64,000 nucleotides of DNA from Prevotella sp. (GTDB lineage Bacteria; Bacteroidota; Bacteroidia; Bacteroidales; Bacteroidaceae): the NCBI GenBank assembly GCA_017469955.1, contig JAFUFJ010000016.1:62001-126000 (forward strand). Reading direction: 5' to 3'. Numbering within the stretch: the stretch's first letter is position 1; every line of letters begins with the position of its first letter. Below, piece by piece: positions 25,776 through 34,692 of the stretch. The position numbers and the translations under genes are program-made. Below the pieces are notes generated by a model. It ran no database searches, was not told the origin of the DNA, and was given only the letters and a program-made list of their open reading frames with translations.

Positions 25776-27896
25776 TCAGATAAAGAGCGTCAGCTTCAGG
25801 GTTAAGTTGCGCCCCATGTTGTAGATACCCCTGCGCCGGGTGGCGTTGTTGAGGTCGGTATATTTCAGTCTGCTCAGATGGTTCTGGTAGGCTTTGTCGG
25901 TGAGATTGCTGCCGATGAGGCTGACTGATGCCACACGACGGCCGTTCTTCGTCAGGTCGGTGCCCACCGATGCGTTGAGCAAGGTGTAGGAAGGCGTGGC
26001 GGTCTCGGTGTCGTCGACGGCATAGAAGTGGTTCTGCCGCAGGTTACATTCCAGTCCTCCTGCCACATAGGCATTGGTCAGTCTCAGGCTGTTGGCTTTG
26101 AGATGCAGTGCAGGCCACTCGTATCTGACGTCCATATTCCATCGCGGTGCGGGCGTGAGTGGCAGCCATTTGGCATCTTCGGTCTGATGGAGCAGGCGGG
26201 CATTGACCATCGAGAAGGCGTTGATGAAGTGAAGGTTCTTCATGGGATGCATGTCGATGGTGGCTTCTCCTCCATAGAGTCGTGCGTCGCCTTGGGTATA
26301 GACGTAGGTGCGATAGCCGGTGAATGCAGGCGATGAAGGGTCGTGGCGTGCAAAGATGAAGTGGTCGATCTGGTTGGCGAAGAGGGCCACTTGCACCGAT
26401 ACAAGGTAAGAGGAATAGTCGACACCGAGGTCGATTTGTGTGCTGTATTCTGGCTTTAGACGGTCGTTTCCGATCTCATAGCGGGCCGTACCTTCATGCT
26501 CTCCGTTCGACGCAAGTTCTGAAATATTGGGAGCACGGAACCCTCTTGAGAGGTTGGCACGCAGGTTAAGTCGGGGAGTAAGGTTATAGATTGCGCCCGC
26601 ACTGCCGGTATATCCCGTGATGTTCCGGCTGAAGTGATGGAAGCGCAGGTCGTCGTCCTCGTAGAGCTCGCTGGCATTGATGTGCCGGTAGTCGGCCCTC
26701 AGACCTCCGCTGAACGTCCAGTCGCGGTGGTTGTAGGAAAGGGTGGTGAAGAGCCCTGCATCGAAAAGACGGTAGTCGGGAATCAGATACTCCTCGCCTT
26801 TGTTCGACGAATGCTGGTACATTCCGCCAGCTCCGACGACCAGTTGCAGCTCGTATGAGAGGGGCACGTGGTAGTGAATGTCATAGTTGATGGTATGCAA
26901 TAAGAAGTCGAGTTCTGCCTCTTTAGGCTCTTCATACTCCTGTCTGCGGTTCTGTTGATAGGCCAAAATGGCCTTCAAAGACCCTTCGCCAAGGGCCAGC
27001 GTGTTGTCGAAGACGGCCTTGTAGTGGTTGATTTGCTGGTAAGGAAGGGCATGATGGTAGCTCTTCAGGCTTTCGTATCCGTCGGCCACTTCAAAGGCTC
27101 CTGTGTCTTCGTCGCGCTCTCCCTCGACGATACTCGGCAGGAGATGATAGTACGACAGTTTCAGTTGCGACTGGCCAAGGGCATGATGCAGACCGACATT
27201 CCCCGTGAGAGCCTGCTCGGAAAACTGCGATCCATAGACATAACCGTCGTATCTGTTCTTGTAAGCATGGGCCGTTTTCTGCGACCAACGTGCTCCCCAA
27301 AACAGTTTTTCCTGCCTTCCCTGCATGGCTAATGAGTAGTCAAACAGGCCATTATTGGTCTGATACTCGCTCGAAACCGTGGTCCGTATGCCGTTGTTTG
27401 TCAGTTGGGGTGCATCATGAAAGATAATGACGCCGGCCATTGCGTCGCTTCCATAGCGCAGCGAGGCTGGCCCTTTAAGTATTTCAACCGAGTTGACGGT
27501 TTCGGCATCTATCTCTATTCCGTGCTCGTCTCCCCACTGTTGACCCTCTTGACGGATGCCGTCGTTCACGACAACGACGCGATTATAGCCCAATCCTCGT
27601 ATAACAGGCTTGGAGATACCACTGCCGGTTGTTACCTGCGAAACGCCCGGTTGACGACTTATTGCGTCGATGATATTGGTCGAGAATTGTTGATGAAGAT
27701 CGTTGTGATTGACCACGGAAATGGGGGTAGGAGAGTACTTCATCTTGGTCGTTCCAGTAAGACCTGTTACGACGACTTCGTTGATTTCTACGCAGGAATC
27801 CTGTTCTACGTAGAGGTGAGGCGTGACCGTTTGCGCCTGTATGGACATCGGTGTCACCAGACATAGCGATGCCATGATAATATGTTTTTTGATCAT
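25776..27896 (-). CDS. TonB-dependent receptor, ZnuD-like (probable metal or metal-complex uptake)
   Basis: A 706-aa outer-membrane receptor with signal MIKKHIIMASLCLVTPMSIQAQ. A TonB-box-like EINEVVVTG (about 37-45) is followed by a plug with ISRQPGVSQVTTGSGISKPVIRGLGYNRVVVVNDG and VEILKGPASLRYGSDAMAGVI. In the barrel, FRAPNISELASNGEHEGTARYEIGNDRLKPE resembles the zinc receptor ZnuD more than heme receptors. It ends with a classical terminal strand (NLTLKLTLFI). A small Cys/His-rich exported protein lies 46 bp upstream on the same strand. Zinc or copper is the likely cargo; the sequence does not decide between them. Confidence 0.82.
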   Translation of the reverse strand: MIKKHIIMASLCLVTPMSIQAQTVTPHLYVEQDSCVEINEVVVTGLTGTTKMKYSPTPISVVNHNDLHQQFSTNIIDAISRQPGVSQVTTGSGISKPVIRGLGYNRVVVVNDGIRQEGQQWGDEHGIEIDAETVNSVEILKGPASLRYGSDAMAGVIIFHDAPQLTNNGIRTTVSSEYQTNNGLFDYSLAMQGRQEKLFWGARWSQKTAHAYKNRYDGYVYGSQFSEQALTGNVGLHHALGQSQLKLSYYHLLPSIVEGERDEDTGAFEVADGYESLKSYHHALPYQQINHYKAVFDNTLALGEGSLKAILAYQQNRRQEYEEPKEAELDFLLHTINYDIHYHVPLSYELQLVVGAGGMYQHSSNKGEEYLIPDYRLFDAGLFTTLSYNHRDWTFSGGLRADYRHINASELYEDDDLRFHHFSRNITGYTGSAGAIYNLTPRLNLRANLSRGFRAPNISELASNGEHEGTARYEIGNDRLKPEYSTQIDLGVDYSSYLVSVQVALFANQIDHFIFARHDPSSPAFTGYRTYVYTQGDARLYGGEATIDMHPMKNLHFINAFSMVNARLLHQTEDAKWLPLTPAPRWNMDVRYEWPALHLKANSLRLTNAYVAGGLECNLRQNHFYAVDDTETATPSYTLLNASVGTDLTKNGRRVASVSLIGSNLTDKAYQNHLSRLKYTDLNNATRRRGIYNMGRNLTLKLTLFI

Positions 27897-27942
27897 TCTG
27901 ATTCTTTTTTATATGAATAATGTGTGAGATATAAAAGGAAAG

Positions 27943-28296
27943 TCAGAATGAATAGGGTGGTGCGCGTGGAGAATAGATGCAGGATGCTGCCGTCGGGAGC
28001 ATGCTCTCTCGGGCAGGCACGGCCGGGTTGATAACTGCGAAAAGAAGGGGAGTGCCCGTCAGTGTGGGCAGAAGACAGGGAGCATCATGCAACTGGCAGA
28101 GCACACAGTCGTCAATCGTGAAGCTCTTTTGGCTGAAATGCAGTTCATGGCAGACATGGTTGACACACTCTTCACAGGTCGTTTCGTCGGCAATCTGTCC
28201 CGAATGCACATGGGTACTGATAGCCAACAGCAACGGCACGTAGAGCATTAACAGCAGCCAGGCCGTGAGTCTTTGTCTTCTTTCGTATCTTTTCAT
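27943..28296 (-). CDS. small Cys/His-rich exported protein beside the TonB receptor
   Basis: A 117-aa protein with an N-terminal membrane or signal segment (LTAWLLLMLYVPLLLAISTHVH, about 10-31). A metal-binding-looking region follows at about 39-75: TCEEC, HVCHELH and CVLCQLHDAPC. The C-terminus is hydrophobic and proline-rich. The start overlaps the GSCFA gene stop by 4 bp, and the TonB receptor gene follows. Position and composition suggest a metal-handling partner of the receptor. I do not recognise the family with confidence. Confidence 0.68.
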   Translation of the reverse strand: MKRYERRQRLTAWLLLMLYVPLLLAISTHVHSGQIADETTCEECVNHVCHELHFSQKSFTIDDCVLCQLHDAPCLLPTLTGTPLLFAVINPAVPARESMLPTAASCIYSPRAPPYSF

Positions 28297-29138
28297 GACA
28301 TGATAAAGCCTTCGTAACGTGAAGCCAGTAGGCTCATCTTCTCTTTTTGCAGGGCCAGAAAGGCCTTGTATTCTTCGCTTTCAGGATTGAAAGGACGATG
28401 GTTCAGCGCCTCTTTTACCGGTCTCCATTTGCGAAGAAACTGATGGGTGCGGTCGGAAAAGAACGTCTCTCCAAACCGCTTCCATATGTATTCCACGGCT
28501 TGTTCGGAAGGATGCAGCATGTCAGGTTTGTAGAATCTGTAGCTGCGCAGTTCGTCAAGTACGATTTCATAGGCAGGAAAATAGCAGAGCCGGGGTCTCT
28601 CTTCGGCAGGCATTTCCCTGACTTCATGGAGCAATTGGTCAATGGCGAGCAGCAGAACTGCCTTCGACAGCTGGCTTTCATGATAGCCGTATTTGCGATA
28701 TCGGATAGGGCTCACTGTGAGGATGACCCTCACTGCCGGCTGCCTGGCTTGCAGAACAGCCAGTGATTGGCGCAGATAGCCGACACAATCTGCCACGGAA
28801 AGCACCTCTTCCGTGAAGAGGTCTTGCGGGCGTTTCTGGCAGTTGTCGACGATTTTCCCCGAGTCTTTTTCCCGATATATGTGGTTGGTGCCGAGGGTAA
28901 TCAGCACGGTTGTGTCGCAGAATGCTCGGTCGTCAAGGGCGTGAAGTCTTTCGATAGTGTGCAAGACTGATGCTGGATTATACATTACTCCGAAAGGGTT
29001 TACGGTAGCCCTGAACTTCTCTTCTCGGGCTCTTTGGCCAATGTTGTCGGCAAAACACGAGCCTACGAAGAGCAGCTTTTGGCACGGCTCTATCGTGAAC
29101 GGGGCTTTCGGGATGTCGACAATCGTTCTGAATTCCAT
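28293..29138 (-). CDS. GSCFA-domain protein
   Basis: A 281-aa cytoplasmic protein named for its motif GSCFADNIG (about 26-34), where the serine sits in an SGNH-hydrolase-like block. NPFGVMYNPASVLHTIERL, then VLITLGTNHIYREKDSG and RVILTVSPIRYRKYGYHESQLSKAVL follow, consistent with an SGNH/GDSL-type fold. DMLHPSEQAVEYIWKRF near residues 226-240 supplies the expected D-x-x-H. The family is common in Bacteroidetes and its substrate is not known to me. It may be the first gene of the receptor transcript. Confidence 0.85.
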   Translation of the reverse strand: MEFRTIVDIPKAPFTIEPCQKLLFVGSCFADNIGQRAREEKFRATVNPFGVMYNPASVLHTIERLHALDDRAFCDTTVLITLGTNHIYREKDSGKIVDNCQKRPQDLFTEEVLSVADCVGYLRQSLAVLQARQPAVRVILTVSPIRYRKYGYHESQLSKAVLLLAIDQLLHEVREMPAEERPRLCYFPAYEIVLDELRSYRFYKPDMLHPSEQAVEYIWKRFGETFFSDRTHQFLRKWRPVKEALNHRPFNPESEEYKAFLALQKEKMSLLASRYEGFIMS

Positions 29139-29212
29139 GTGCTTGCTTTCGGGTTATGCGACTGATCGGTCCTCTTTCTGTGCGACCATGTTATTCTTCC
29201 TGTAGGCCGATG

Positions 29213-31819
29213 CTACGGCTGCTGCTCGCGATGTCTTCTGTTTCTGAGCGAGAAACACGCTCCTCCAACCAGAGAAAGAATCAATATCGCGTAGGCAACA
29301 TAGGCTATTGTCTCGGTTGTCTTTACCGAGTCTGGCTTGAAAGTGAGTACAATCTCGTGCTTTCCTGCCGGCACTTTAAGGGCACGGAGCACATAGTTGA
29401 CGCGGCCAATCTCGGCCTTTTCGCCGTCGATTGTTGCCTTCCAACCTGGATAATAGATCTCGGAGAAGACCACGATGCCTCCGTCTGTGCTCTCGATCTG
29501 ATACTTCAGTTCGTTAGGTTCGTAGGCCGTGAGGGTGACTTGTCTCGTGGAGTCATTGTCAGAACCGGCAGCTTCGCCCAGCACTTCTGCGAACTTCCTG
29601 TCGGCAACTGCTTCGTGTCGCAGGTTTGAAAGGGCCAGTCCGTCGAGCTCTTCGTTGGCATTTTCCACGTAGTTCACTCGGTCAACAAACCACGCATTGC
29701 CCTGTGCATAGGGGTTGGTCAGCGGGAATAGTCCTCCGCCTTGCAGCGGGATGATGAAGTATTTGGTGTTGAGCATGTTCAGCACGGGGAAGATACTGTC
29801 GCCGTCAATCGTAGAGAAGTCGCCCTGCGAAGCGTTGATTGCCTTGGCGAGCTGCGACATTTCCGGCAGCAGACAGGCATCGATGAGCTCCTGATAGCGA
29901 CGAAGTTTGGCTGCATGATAGCCCCCAATAGACTTATGATAATAGGAAGTCTCGTTCTCATTGAACGTGTTTGTGGTGAGGTTCAGTACACGATAGTCGA
30001 GCGTAGAGTCCTTTAAGATCTCGCGGTCGGCTATGGTTGGCTGCTGAGGTTGCTCACGAACTGACTTCTTGACAAACATCGAGTCGTTCAGGTATCGTTT
30101 GTTGACCATCCACATTTCGCCCAGACAGAGCACCGCAATGGCCATGATGGCGACAGGCTTCTGCAGCTTTTTATACCTGACAGCCAGCATGATGACCGTG
30201 CCGATGGCGATGACTATGAACGAGCGCCAGCAGTCTGCTGTGAATACAGCCTTGCGTACTTCGCTGATGCTTTGCAGCACACTGGGCAGGTATTCCTGCG
30301 AAACATACTGGCTCAGCTGTATCTTGTCGGCCGTAGAGACAAACTGGTTGGAGTAGCATCCCGGCGCAAGTGCGAAGAGAAGGCATGCTCCGCCAGTCAG
30401 TGCGAAGGCTGTCCAGAAGGGCTTCCGGTATTTCTCAGGCTGGTCGAGCAGCTCCTTCAGGCCCATGACGCCCAGCAAGGGAATGGTGAACTCGGCGATG
30501 ACCAGTATGGAAGAGACTGTCCTGAACTTGGCATACATCGGCATGTAGTCGATGAACAGGTTGGTGAACGGCATGAAATTCTTTCCCCACGAGAGCAGAA
30601 TGGAAAGGATGGTGGCTGTGAGCAGTGCCCACTTCATGGGACCTCGCACGATGAACAGCGCCAGAACGGCCAGCATCAACACGAATGCTCCTACATAGAC
30701 GGGGCCTGCAGTGAAGGGCTGTTCGCCCCAGTATTGATACCATTGCCCGACAAACTGGCGCAGGTCGGGGTCGGCTTTCCCGAGTGCTTTCGTGTTGTCG
30801 GCAAGCTGAATATTGTGAGCTCCGCCCTTGGCGTTAGGTATCAGGAGCGTCCATGTCTCGCCGATGCCATACGACCATTGGGTGATATAGTCGCGGTCGA
30901 GCCCGCTTGAGGTCTGGTTTCCTGTGTCTTGTTTTACCAGTTCGCTCTTGCTTCTCATTGACTCCTTGGAGTATTGCCACGTATGGTAAAGGTTTGAAAT
31001 GTTGACGGCAATGCCTACCATGGCACCAGCCATGCAGATGACAGTGGCCTTTGCAAAGCGTGGAAGCAGTCGTCTTCTCACGGCTTCTACGGCATAGGCT
31101 ATGACCATCAGCACGATGACAAACAGGTAGTAGTAGGTCATCTGCACGTGGTTGGCGTTCACTTCGAATGCCGTAAACACCGCAGTAAGGATGAATCCCC
31201 ACAGGTAGCGCCCCTTGTAGGCCATCACGATGCCGGCAATGAGTGGCGGAAGATAGGCCAGTGCCCACACTTTCCAGATGTGTCCGGCTGCGATGATGAT
31301 GAAGAAATAGCTGGAGAAGGCCCATGCCACGGCGCCAAGCAGGGCGAGCAACATGTCTCGCCAGGGGCTTTGCCCGTCGGCTTTTGCCGGATGAGGGGGC
31401 GGATTGCCGGCCGTGGCAGGCATGCCTTTCGAGCGAGTGGTGCCGGCTTCAGGTGCTGTAAAGGACCGGATGAGGATGTAGAAGCCCAGCAGATAGACAA
31501 AGACATACCACACATTCTCGGGCAACCACAGGTGGTAGGCCTTCACGCCTGCCTGCAAAGCGTCGGTAGAGTCATAGGAAGGTGCCGTCTGATAGGTAGG
31601 CATCCCGCTGAACGTCGAGTTGGTCCACCGGGTTCTCTCGCCCGTTCGTTGCCGGTATTCCAGCTGTTCCTGTCCGGCTCCACGGCCTGCTGAGGCGTCG
31701 TGATGATAGAGAATACGTCCTTCCAGGTCGGCAGGAATGAAGTAGGCGAATGATATAATAGCGAATAAGGCCACTGCCACCACGTCGGGCAGCCATTTTC
31801 TGATGATGTTGCTTTTCAT
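29213..31819 (-). CDS. YfhO-family multi-pass membrane protein
   Basis: An 868-aa integral membrane protein with about 13 membrane segments in the first 630 residues and a soluble C-terminal domain (about 700-830, QVTLTAYEPNELKYQIESTDGGIVVFSEIYYPGWKATIDG), which is the YfhO signature. A last membrane segment is near the C-terminus. YfhO proteins are GT-C-like and are linked to glycosylation of teichoic acids in Gram-positives; the role in Bacteroidetes is not established. I chose the ATG at 31819 because the preceding 14 residues are not conserved-looking. It is divergent from the efflux operon. Confidence 0.88.
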   Translation of the reverse strand: MKSNIIRKWLPDVVAVALFAIISFAYFIPADLEGRILYHHDASAGRGAGQEQLEYRQRTGERTRWTNSTFSGMPTYQTAPSYDSTDALQAGVKAYHLWLPENVWYVFVYLLGFYILIRSFTAPEAGTTRSKGMPATAGNPPPHPAKADGQSPWRDMLLALLGAVAWAFSSYFFIIIAAGHIWKVWALAYLPPLIAGIVMAYKGRYLWGFILTAVFTAFEVNANHVQMTYYYLFVIVLMVIAYAVEAVRRRLLPRFAKATVICMAGAMVGIAVNISNLYHTWQYSKESMRSKSELVKQDTGNQTSSGLDRDYITQWSYGIGETWTLLIPNAKGGAHNIQLADNTKALGKADPDLRQFVGQWYQYWGEQPFTAGPVYVGAFVLMLAVLALFIVRGPMKWALLTATILSILLSWGKNFMPFTNLFIDYMPMYAKFRTVSSILVIAEFTIPLLGVMGLKELLDQPEKYRKPFWTAFALTGGACLLFALAPGCYSNQFVSTADKIQLSQYVSQEYLPSVLQSISEVRKAVFTADCWRSFIVIAIGTVIMLAVRYKKLQKPVAIMAIAVLCLGEMWMVNKRYLNDSMFVKKSVREQPQQPTIADREILKDSTLDYRVLNLTTNTFNENETSYYHKSIGGYHAAKLRRYQELIDACLLPEMSQLAKAINASQGDFSTIDGDSIFPVLNMLNTKYFIIPLQGGGLFPLTNPYAQGNAWFVDRVNYVENANEELDGLALSNLRHEAVADRKFAEVLGEAAGSDNDSTRQVTLTAYEPNELKYQIESTDGGIVVFSEIYYPGWKATIDGEKAEIGRVNYVLRALKVPAGKHEIVLTFKPDSVKTTETIAYVAYAILILSLVGGACFSLRNRRHREQQP

Positions 31820-31984
31820 TGTTTGCGTCTTTACGAAATTGCGTTTGTTATTGATATGCAAAGTTAATCATCTGTCGGCACATGGCAAAGAACGAGGGCT
31901 TTAGTTTATGTTTTTTTATGTTTTGCAGCCCGTTGCTTCCGGCATTTCTGTCGCTATTCAACGTGAGGGCCGTGGCTACTGTCT

Positions 31985-32116
31985 GAGAAAGCTATCCTTT
32001 CAGGTTGAGAAGTCTATGGGTTCTGGGCGAGAAAGCTAAGAGTTATTGGGATGAAAGCTAAGACTTCTGGGGCTGAAAGCTAAGACTTCTGGGGCTGAAA
32101 GGATAGCTTTCTCAGA
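31985..32116. repeat. 22-nt-pitch dyad array, family 1, copy D (6 units)
   Basis: Units start at 31985, 32007, 32029, 32051, 32073 and 32095. Left words are GAAAGCT, GAAGTCT, GAAAGCT, GAAAGCT, GAAAGCT and GAAAGGA. Right words on the minus strand are GAAAGGA, GAACCCA, TAACTCT, GAAGTCT, GAAGTCT and GAAAGCT. The first and last units with flanks form a perfect 25-bp inverted repeat (31979-32003 and 32095-32119). Units 4 and 5 are near-identical, a recent tandem duplication. It is in the 480-bp divergent gap between the YfhO and tolC-like genes. The rest of the gap holds only a TACCTTTG -7 box at 32266-32273. Confidence 0.94.
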
Positions 32117-32299
32117 CAGGTCGTGCAGCGCTTGCCGGGCGAAGGCTTTCCCTTCTTCTCGTCAAGGGGCAGAACTGCCCGCAGAATGCCGGCCGGTTTT
32201 CTTATTGAATGCTAACAGATATTAATTAATGTTATCTATAAATAGCCATTCCCAGATATTCTGTTTACCTTTGCATCCGCAAATTAGCAGAAAACAAAC

Positions 32300-33661
32300 A
32301 TGTATTTACGACAAGTGAGTGTGCTTGTCTTAGTCGCAGTGGGCGCACTGTCGGCGACAGCACAGGGCAGAGATGGGAGCGTCTCGCTGACCCAAAAATC
32401 ATTGACCGTAGCAGAATTATTTAGTCTTGTAGAATCAAACAGTAGTAGTCTTCAAGCAGCGAAGACGGGCGTACAATTTGCCGACCTCGGGGTCGCATCA
32501 GCCAAAACTGATCGACTGCCGGATGTTTCAACTTCTCTATCGGCCTCATTCAATGGCAATGTGCTCATCACCAACCGCGAGTTTGGCGATGTGCACGGCT
32601 ATCATGCGCCCCATTTTGGCAACTCTTTTGCGCTTGAAGCCCGTCAGACTGTCTACACAGGCGGAGCTCAAAGCGCAGCCGTCCGCATGGCAGAGATCGG
32701 CCGTGAGCAGGCCTTGGCTGGTGTCGACGAGGCACGAAGACAGGTGCGGTTCGTCGCCCTCGGCCAGTATCTCGACCTGCTCAAGCTGAGCAACGGCATG
32801 CAAGTCTATGAACACAACATCAGACTGACCGAGCGTCTCATCGACAACATTCGCGAAAAACACGCACAGGGCATGGTGCTGCTCAACGATGTGACACGCT
32901 ATGAGCTGCAGATGGAGACCCTTCGCCTCGGACTTCGCAAGCTTTCCGACCAGCGAAGCATCCTGAACCACCAGCTCTGTACGACCCTGAGACTGGCTGA
33001 GGGCACACAGATCGTGCCGGCAGACGACGTGACAGACGGTTTTCAGCAGGCTGTCCCTGCCGGAGAACCAGATGCGGCCTGTCCCGCAGATGCCAGCATG
33101 GACGCCGTGCCGGCAGAGCCTCCTTCGCTGCGTATGGCCCGACTCAACGTCGAACAGGCCCGCCAGCATGAGCGCATGGCTAAGAGCGAACGCCGGCCGA
33201 AAGTAGCCTTCTTTGCCATAGACCAGCTGGCCGGCCCGTTCACCTATGACATTCCACCCGTTGACAAGAACGTCAACTACTGGTGTGTGGGCATCGGGCT
33301 GACCTACAACCTCAGCGCATTGTTCAAAAACAGCAGCAAAATCAGGCAGGCACACACCGACACTCAACGGCAAAACCAGCTGGAAACCCTCGAGCAAGAA
33401 CGCTTCGGCAACGACATGCAGTCGGCCGAAACGCTTTACAAGCAGTCGTATGTAGAGTGGCAGACACAGCAGAAGAGCGTCGAACTGGCCACGCAGAACT
33501 ATCAGATAGTGAACGACCGCTACCTGAACCAGCTGGCACTTGTCACCGACATGGTCGACGCTTCTAACCTGAAACTCAATGCCGAGTTGCAGGAAGTGAA
33601 TGCCCGTATCGGCATCATCTATGCCTATTACCGAATCAAATACATCACAGGAACAATATGA
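32300..33661 (+). CDS. TolC-family outer-membrane efflux protein
   Basis: Outer-membrane channel of a tripartite efflux pump, 453 aa, with signal MYLRQVSVLVLVAVGALSATAQ. Two OEP repeats are visible. The first begins LTVAELFSLVESNSSSLQAAKTGVQFADLGVASAKTDRLPDVSTSLS, and the second begins PSLRMARLNVEQARQHERMAKSERRPKVAFFA. Long alpha-helical coiled-coil stretches make up the periplasmic barrel. It is first in an operon with an EmrA-like adaptor (4-bp overlap) and an MFS pump. Substrates are unknown, and no regulator gene is adjacent. Confidence 0.93.
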   Translation: MYLRQVSVLVLVAVGALSATAQGRDGSVSLTQKSLTVAELFSLVESNSSSLQAAKTGVQFADLGVASAKTDRLPDVSTSLSASFNGNVLITNREFGDVHGYHAPHFGNSFALEARQTVYTGGAQSAAVRMAEIGREQALAGVDEARRQVRFVALGQYLDLLKLSNGMQVYEHNIRLTERLIDNIREKHAQGMVLLNDVTRYELQMETLRLGLRKLSDQRSILNHQLCTTLRLAEGTQIVPADDVTDGFQQAVPAGEPDAACPADASMDAVPAEPPSLRMARLNVEQARQHERMAKSERRPKVAFFAIDQLAGPFTYDIPPVDKNVNYWCVGIGLTYNLSALFKNSSKIRQAHTDTQRQNQLETLEQERFGNDMQSAETLYKQSYVEWQTQQKSVELATQNYQIVNDRYLNQLALVTDMVDASNLKLNAELQEVNARIGIIYAYYRIKYITGTI

Positions 33662-34692
33662 ACAAGAAGAATATCAAGAGAGTCTACAATGCCTTCGTCG
33701 TCACACTGCTGCTTGCAGCCGTCGCCTATTGCTGCTCGCGTATGATACATTGGGGCAATGTCGAGTATACAGACAACGCGCAAGTATGGCGACATATCAC
33801 ACCTGTCAACACGAGAGTGCAGGGATTTGTCAGGGAAATACGTTTCAATGACTATCAGAAAGTCAGAAAAGGCGACACGTTGGTCATCATCGACGACAGC
33901 GAGTATCGGCTGCAACTTGCACAGGCCGAGGCTGCATTGCAGGGGTCGAAGTCGGGCTCTCAGGCCGTCTCGGCCGGCATGAATACCGCACAAAGCAACG
34001 TGCGCGTGGCGTCGGCCGGCATCGAAGAGACACGGGTGGACATGGAAAATGCCCGGGCCGACTATGAACGCTACGAGGCTTTGCTGAAGAAAGACGCCGT
34101 CACCCGCCAGCAATACGACAATGCACGCGCACGCTATGAGGCCGCGAAAGCCCGCTATGATCAGGCACAAGCCAGCCGACAGTCGTCTTCATCGGTGCTG
34201 GGCGAGCAGGCGGGAAGGCTGGGACAAACCCATGCAGGCACAAGTGTCGCCGAGGCTCAGGTCAACCTTGCGCGCCTGAATCTTTCCTATACAGTCGTTG
34301 TTGCCACGTGTGACGGTGTGATGGGACGTAAGGGAATACACGAAGGACAGCTCGTGCAGCAAGGCCAACAGCTGGCAAAAATCGTCGACGCCGACGACGT
34401 CTGGGTGGTGGCCAACTATCGGGAGTCGCAGATGAAGCATGTAGACGTGGGCAACAAAGTGAAGCTCACAGCAGATGCCATACCCGGCATCACCTACGAA
34501 GGCGAGGTGGAAGCCATTGCCGGAGGTACGGGAAGTGCCTTCTCAATGATACCTGTCGACAACGCGACTGGAAACTTCGTGAAGGTAGAACAGCGCGTGC
34601 CTGTCCGTATCCGCTTGTCAGACAGCAACTCAAAAGCCGACGTTCAGAAGCTTCTGGCCGGCATGAATGTGGAAGTTGAGGTGGAATACTGA
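33658..34692 (+). CDS. HlyD/EmrA-family membrane fusion protein
   Basis: Periplasmic adaptor of the efflux pump, 344 aa. A single N-terminal membrane anchor is at about 10-28 (YNAFVVTLLLAAVAYCCSRMI). The barrel-sandwich hybrid half-motif VQGFVREIRFNDYQKVRKGDTLVIID (about 52-77) follows. A coiled-coil hairpin runs about 82-205 and the second half-motif is TVVVATCDGVMGRKGIHEGQLVQQGQ. The C-terminal beta barrel has VKVEQRVPVRIRL. It is translationally coupled to both neighbours, overlapping the tolC-like stop by 4 bp and the MFS start by 1 bp. Confidence 0.93.
   Translation: MNKKNIKRVYNAFVVTLLLAAVAYCCSRMIHWGNVEYTDNAQVWRHITPVNTRVQGFVREIRFNDYQKVRKGDTLVIIDDSEYRLQLAQAEAALQGSKSGSQAVSAGMNTAQSNVRVASAGIEETRVDMENARADYERYEALLKKDAVTRQQYDNARARYEAAKARYDQAQASRQSSSSVLGEQAGRLGQTHAGTSVAEAQVNLARLNLSYTVVVATCDGVMGRKGIHEGQLVQQGQQLAKIVDADDVWVVANYRESQMKHVDVGNKVKLTADAIPGITYEGEVEAIAGGTGSAFSMIPVDNATGNFVKVEQRVPVRIRLSDSNSKADVQKLLAGMNVEVEVEY

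Noticed and set aside
31985-32116. CRISPR array
   Set aside because: The repeat is 22 nt from start to start with no long unique spacers, units are degenerate and shuffled, and there are no cas genes.
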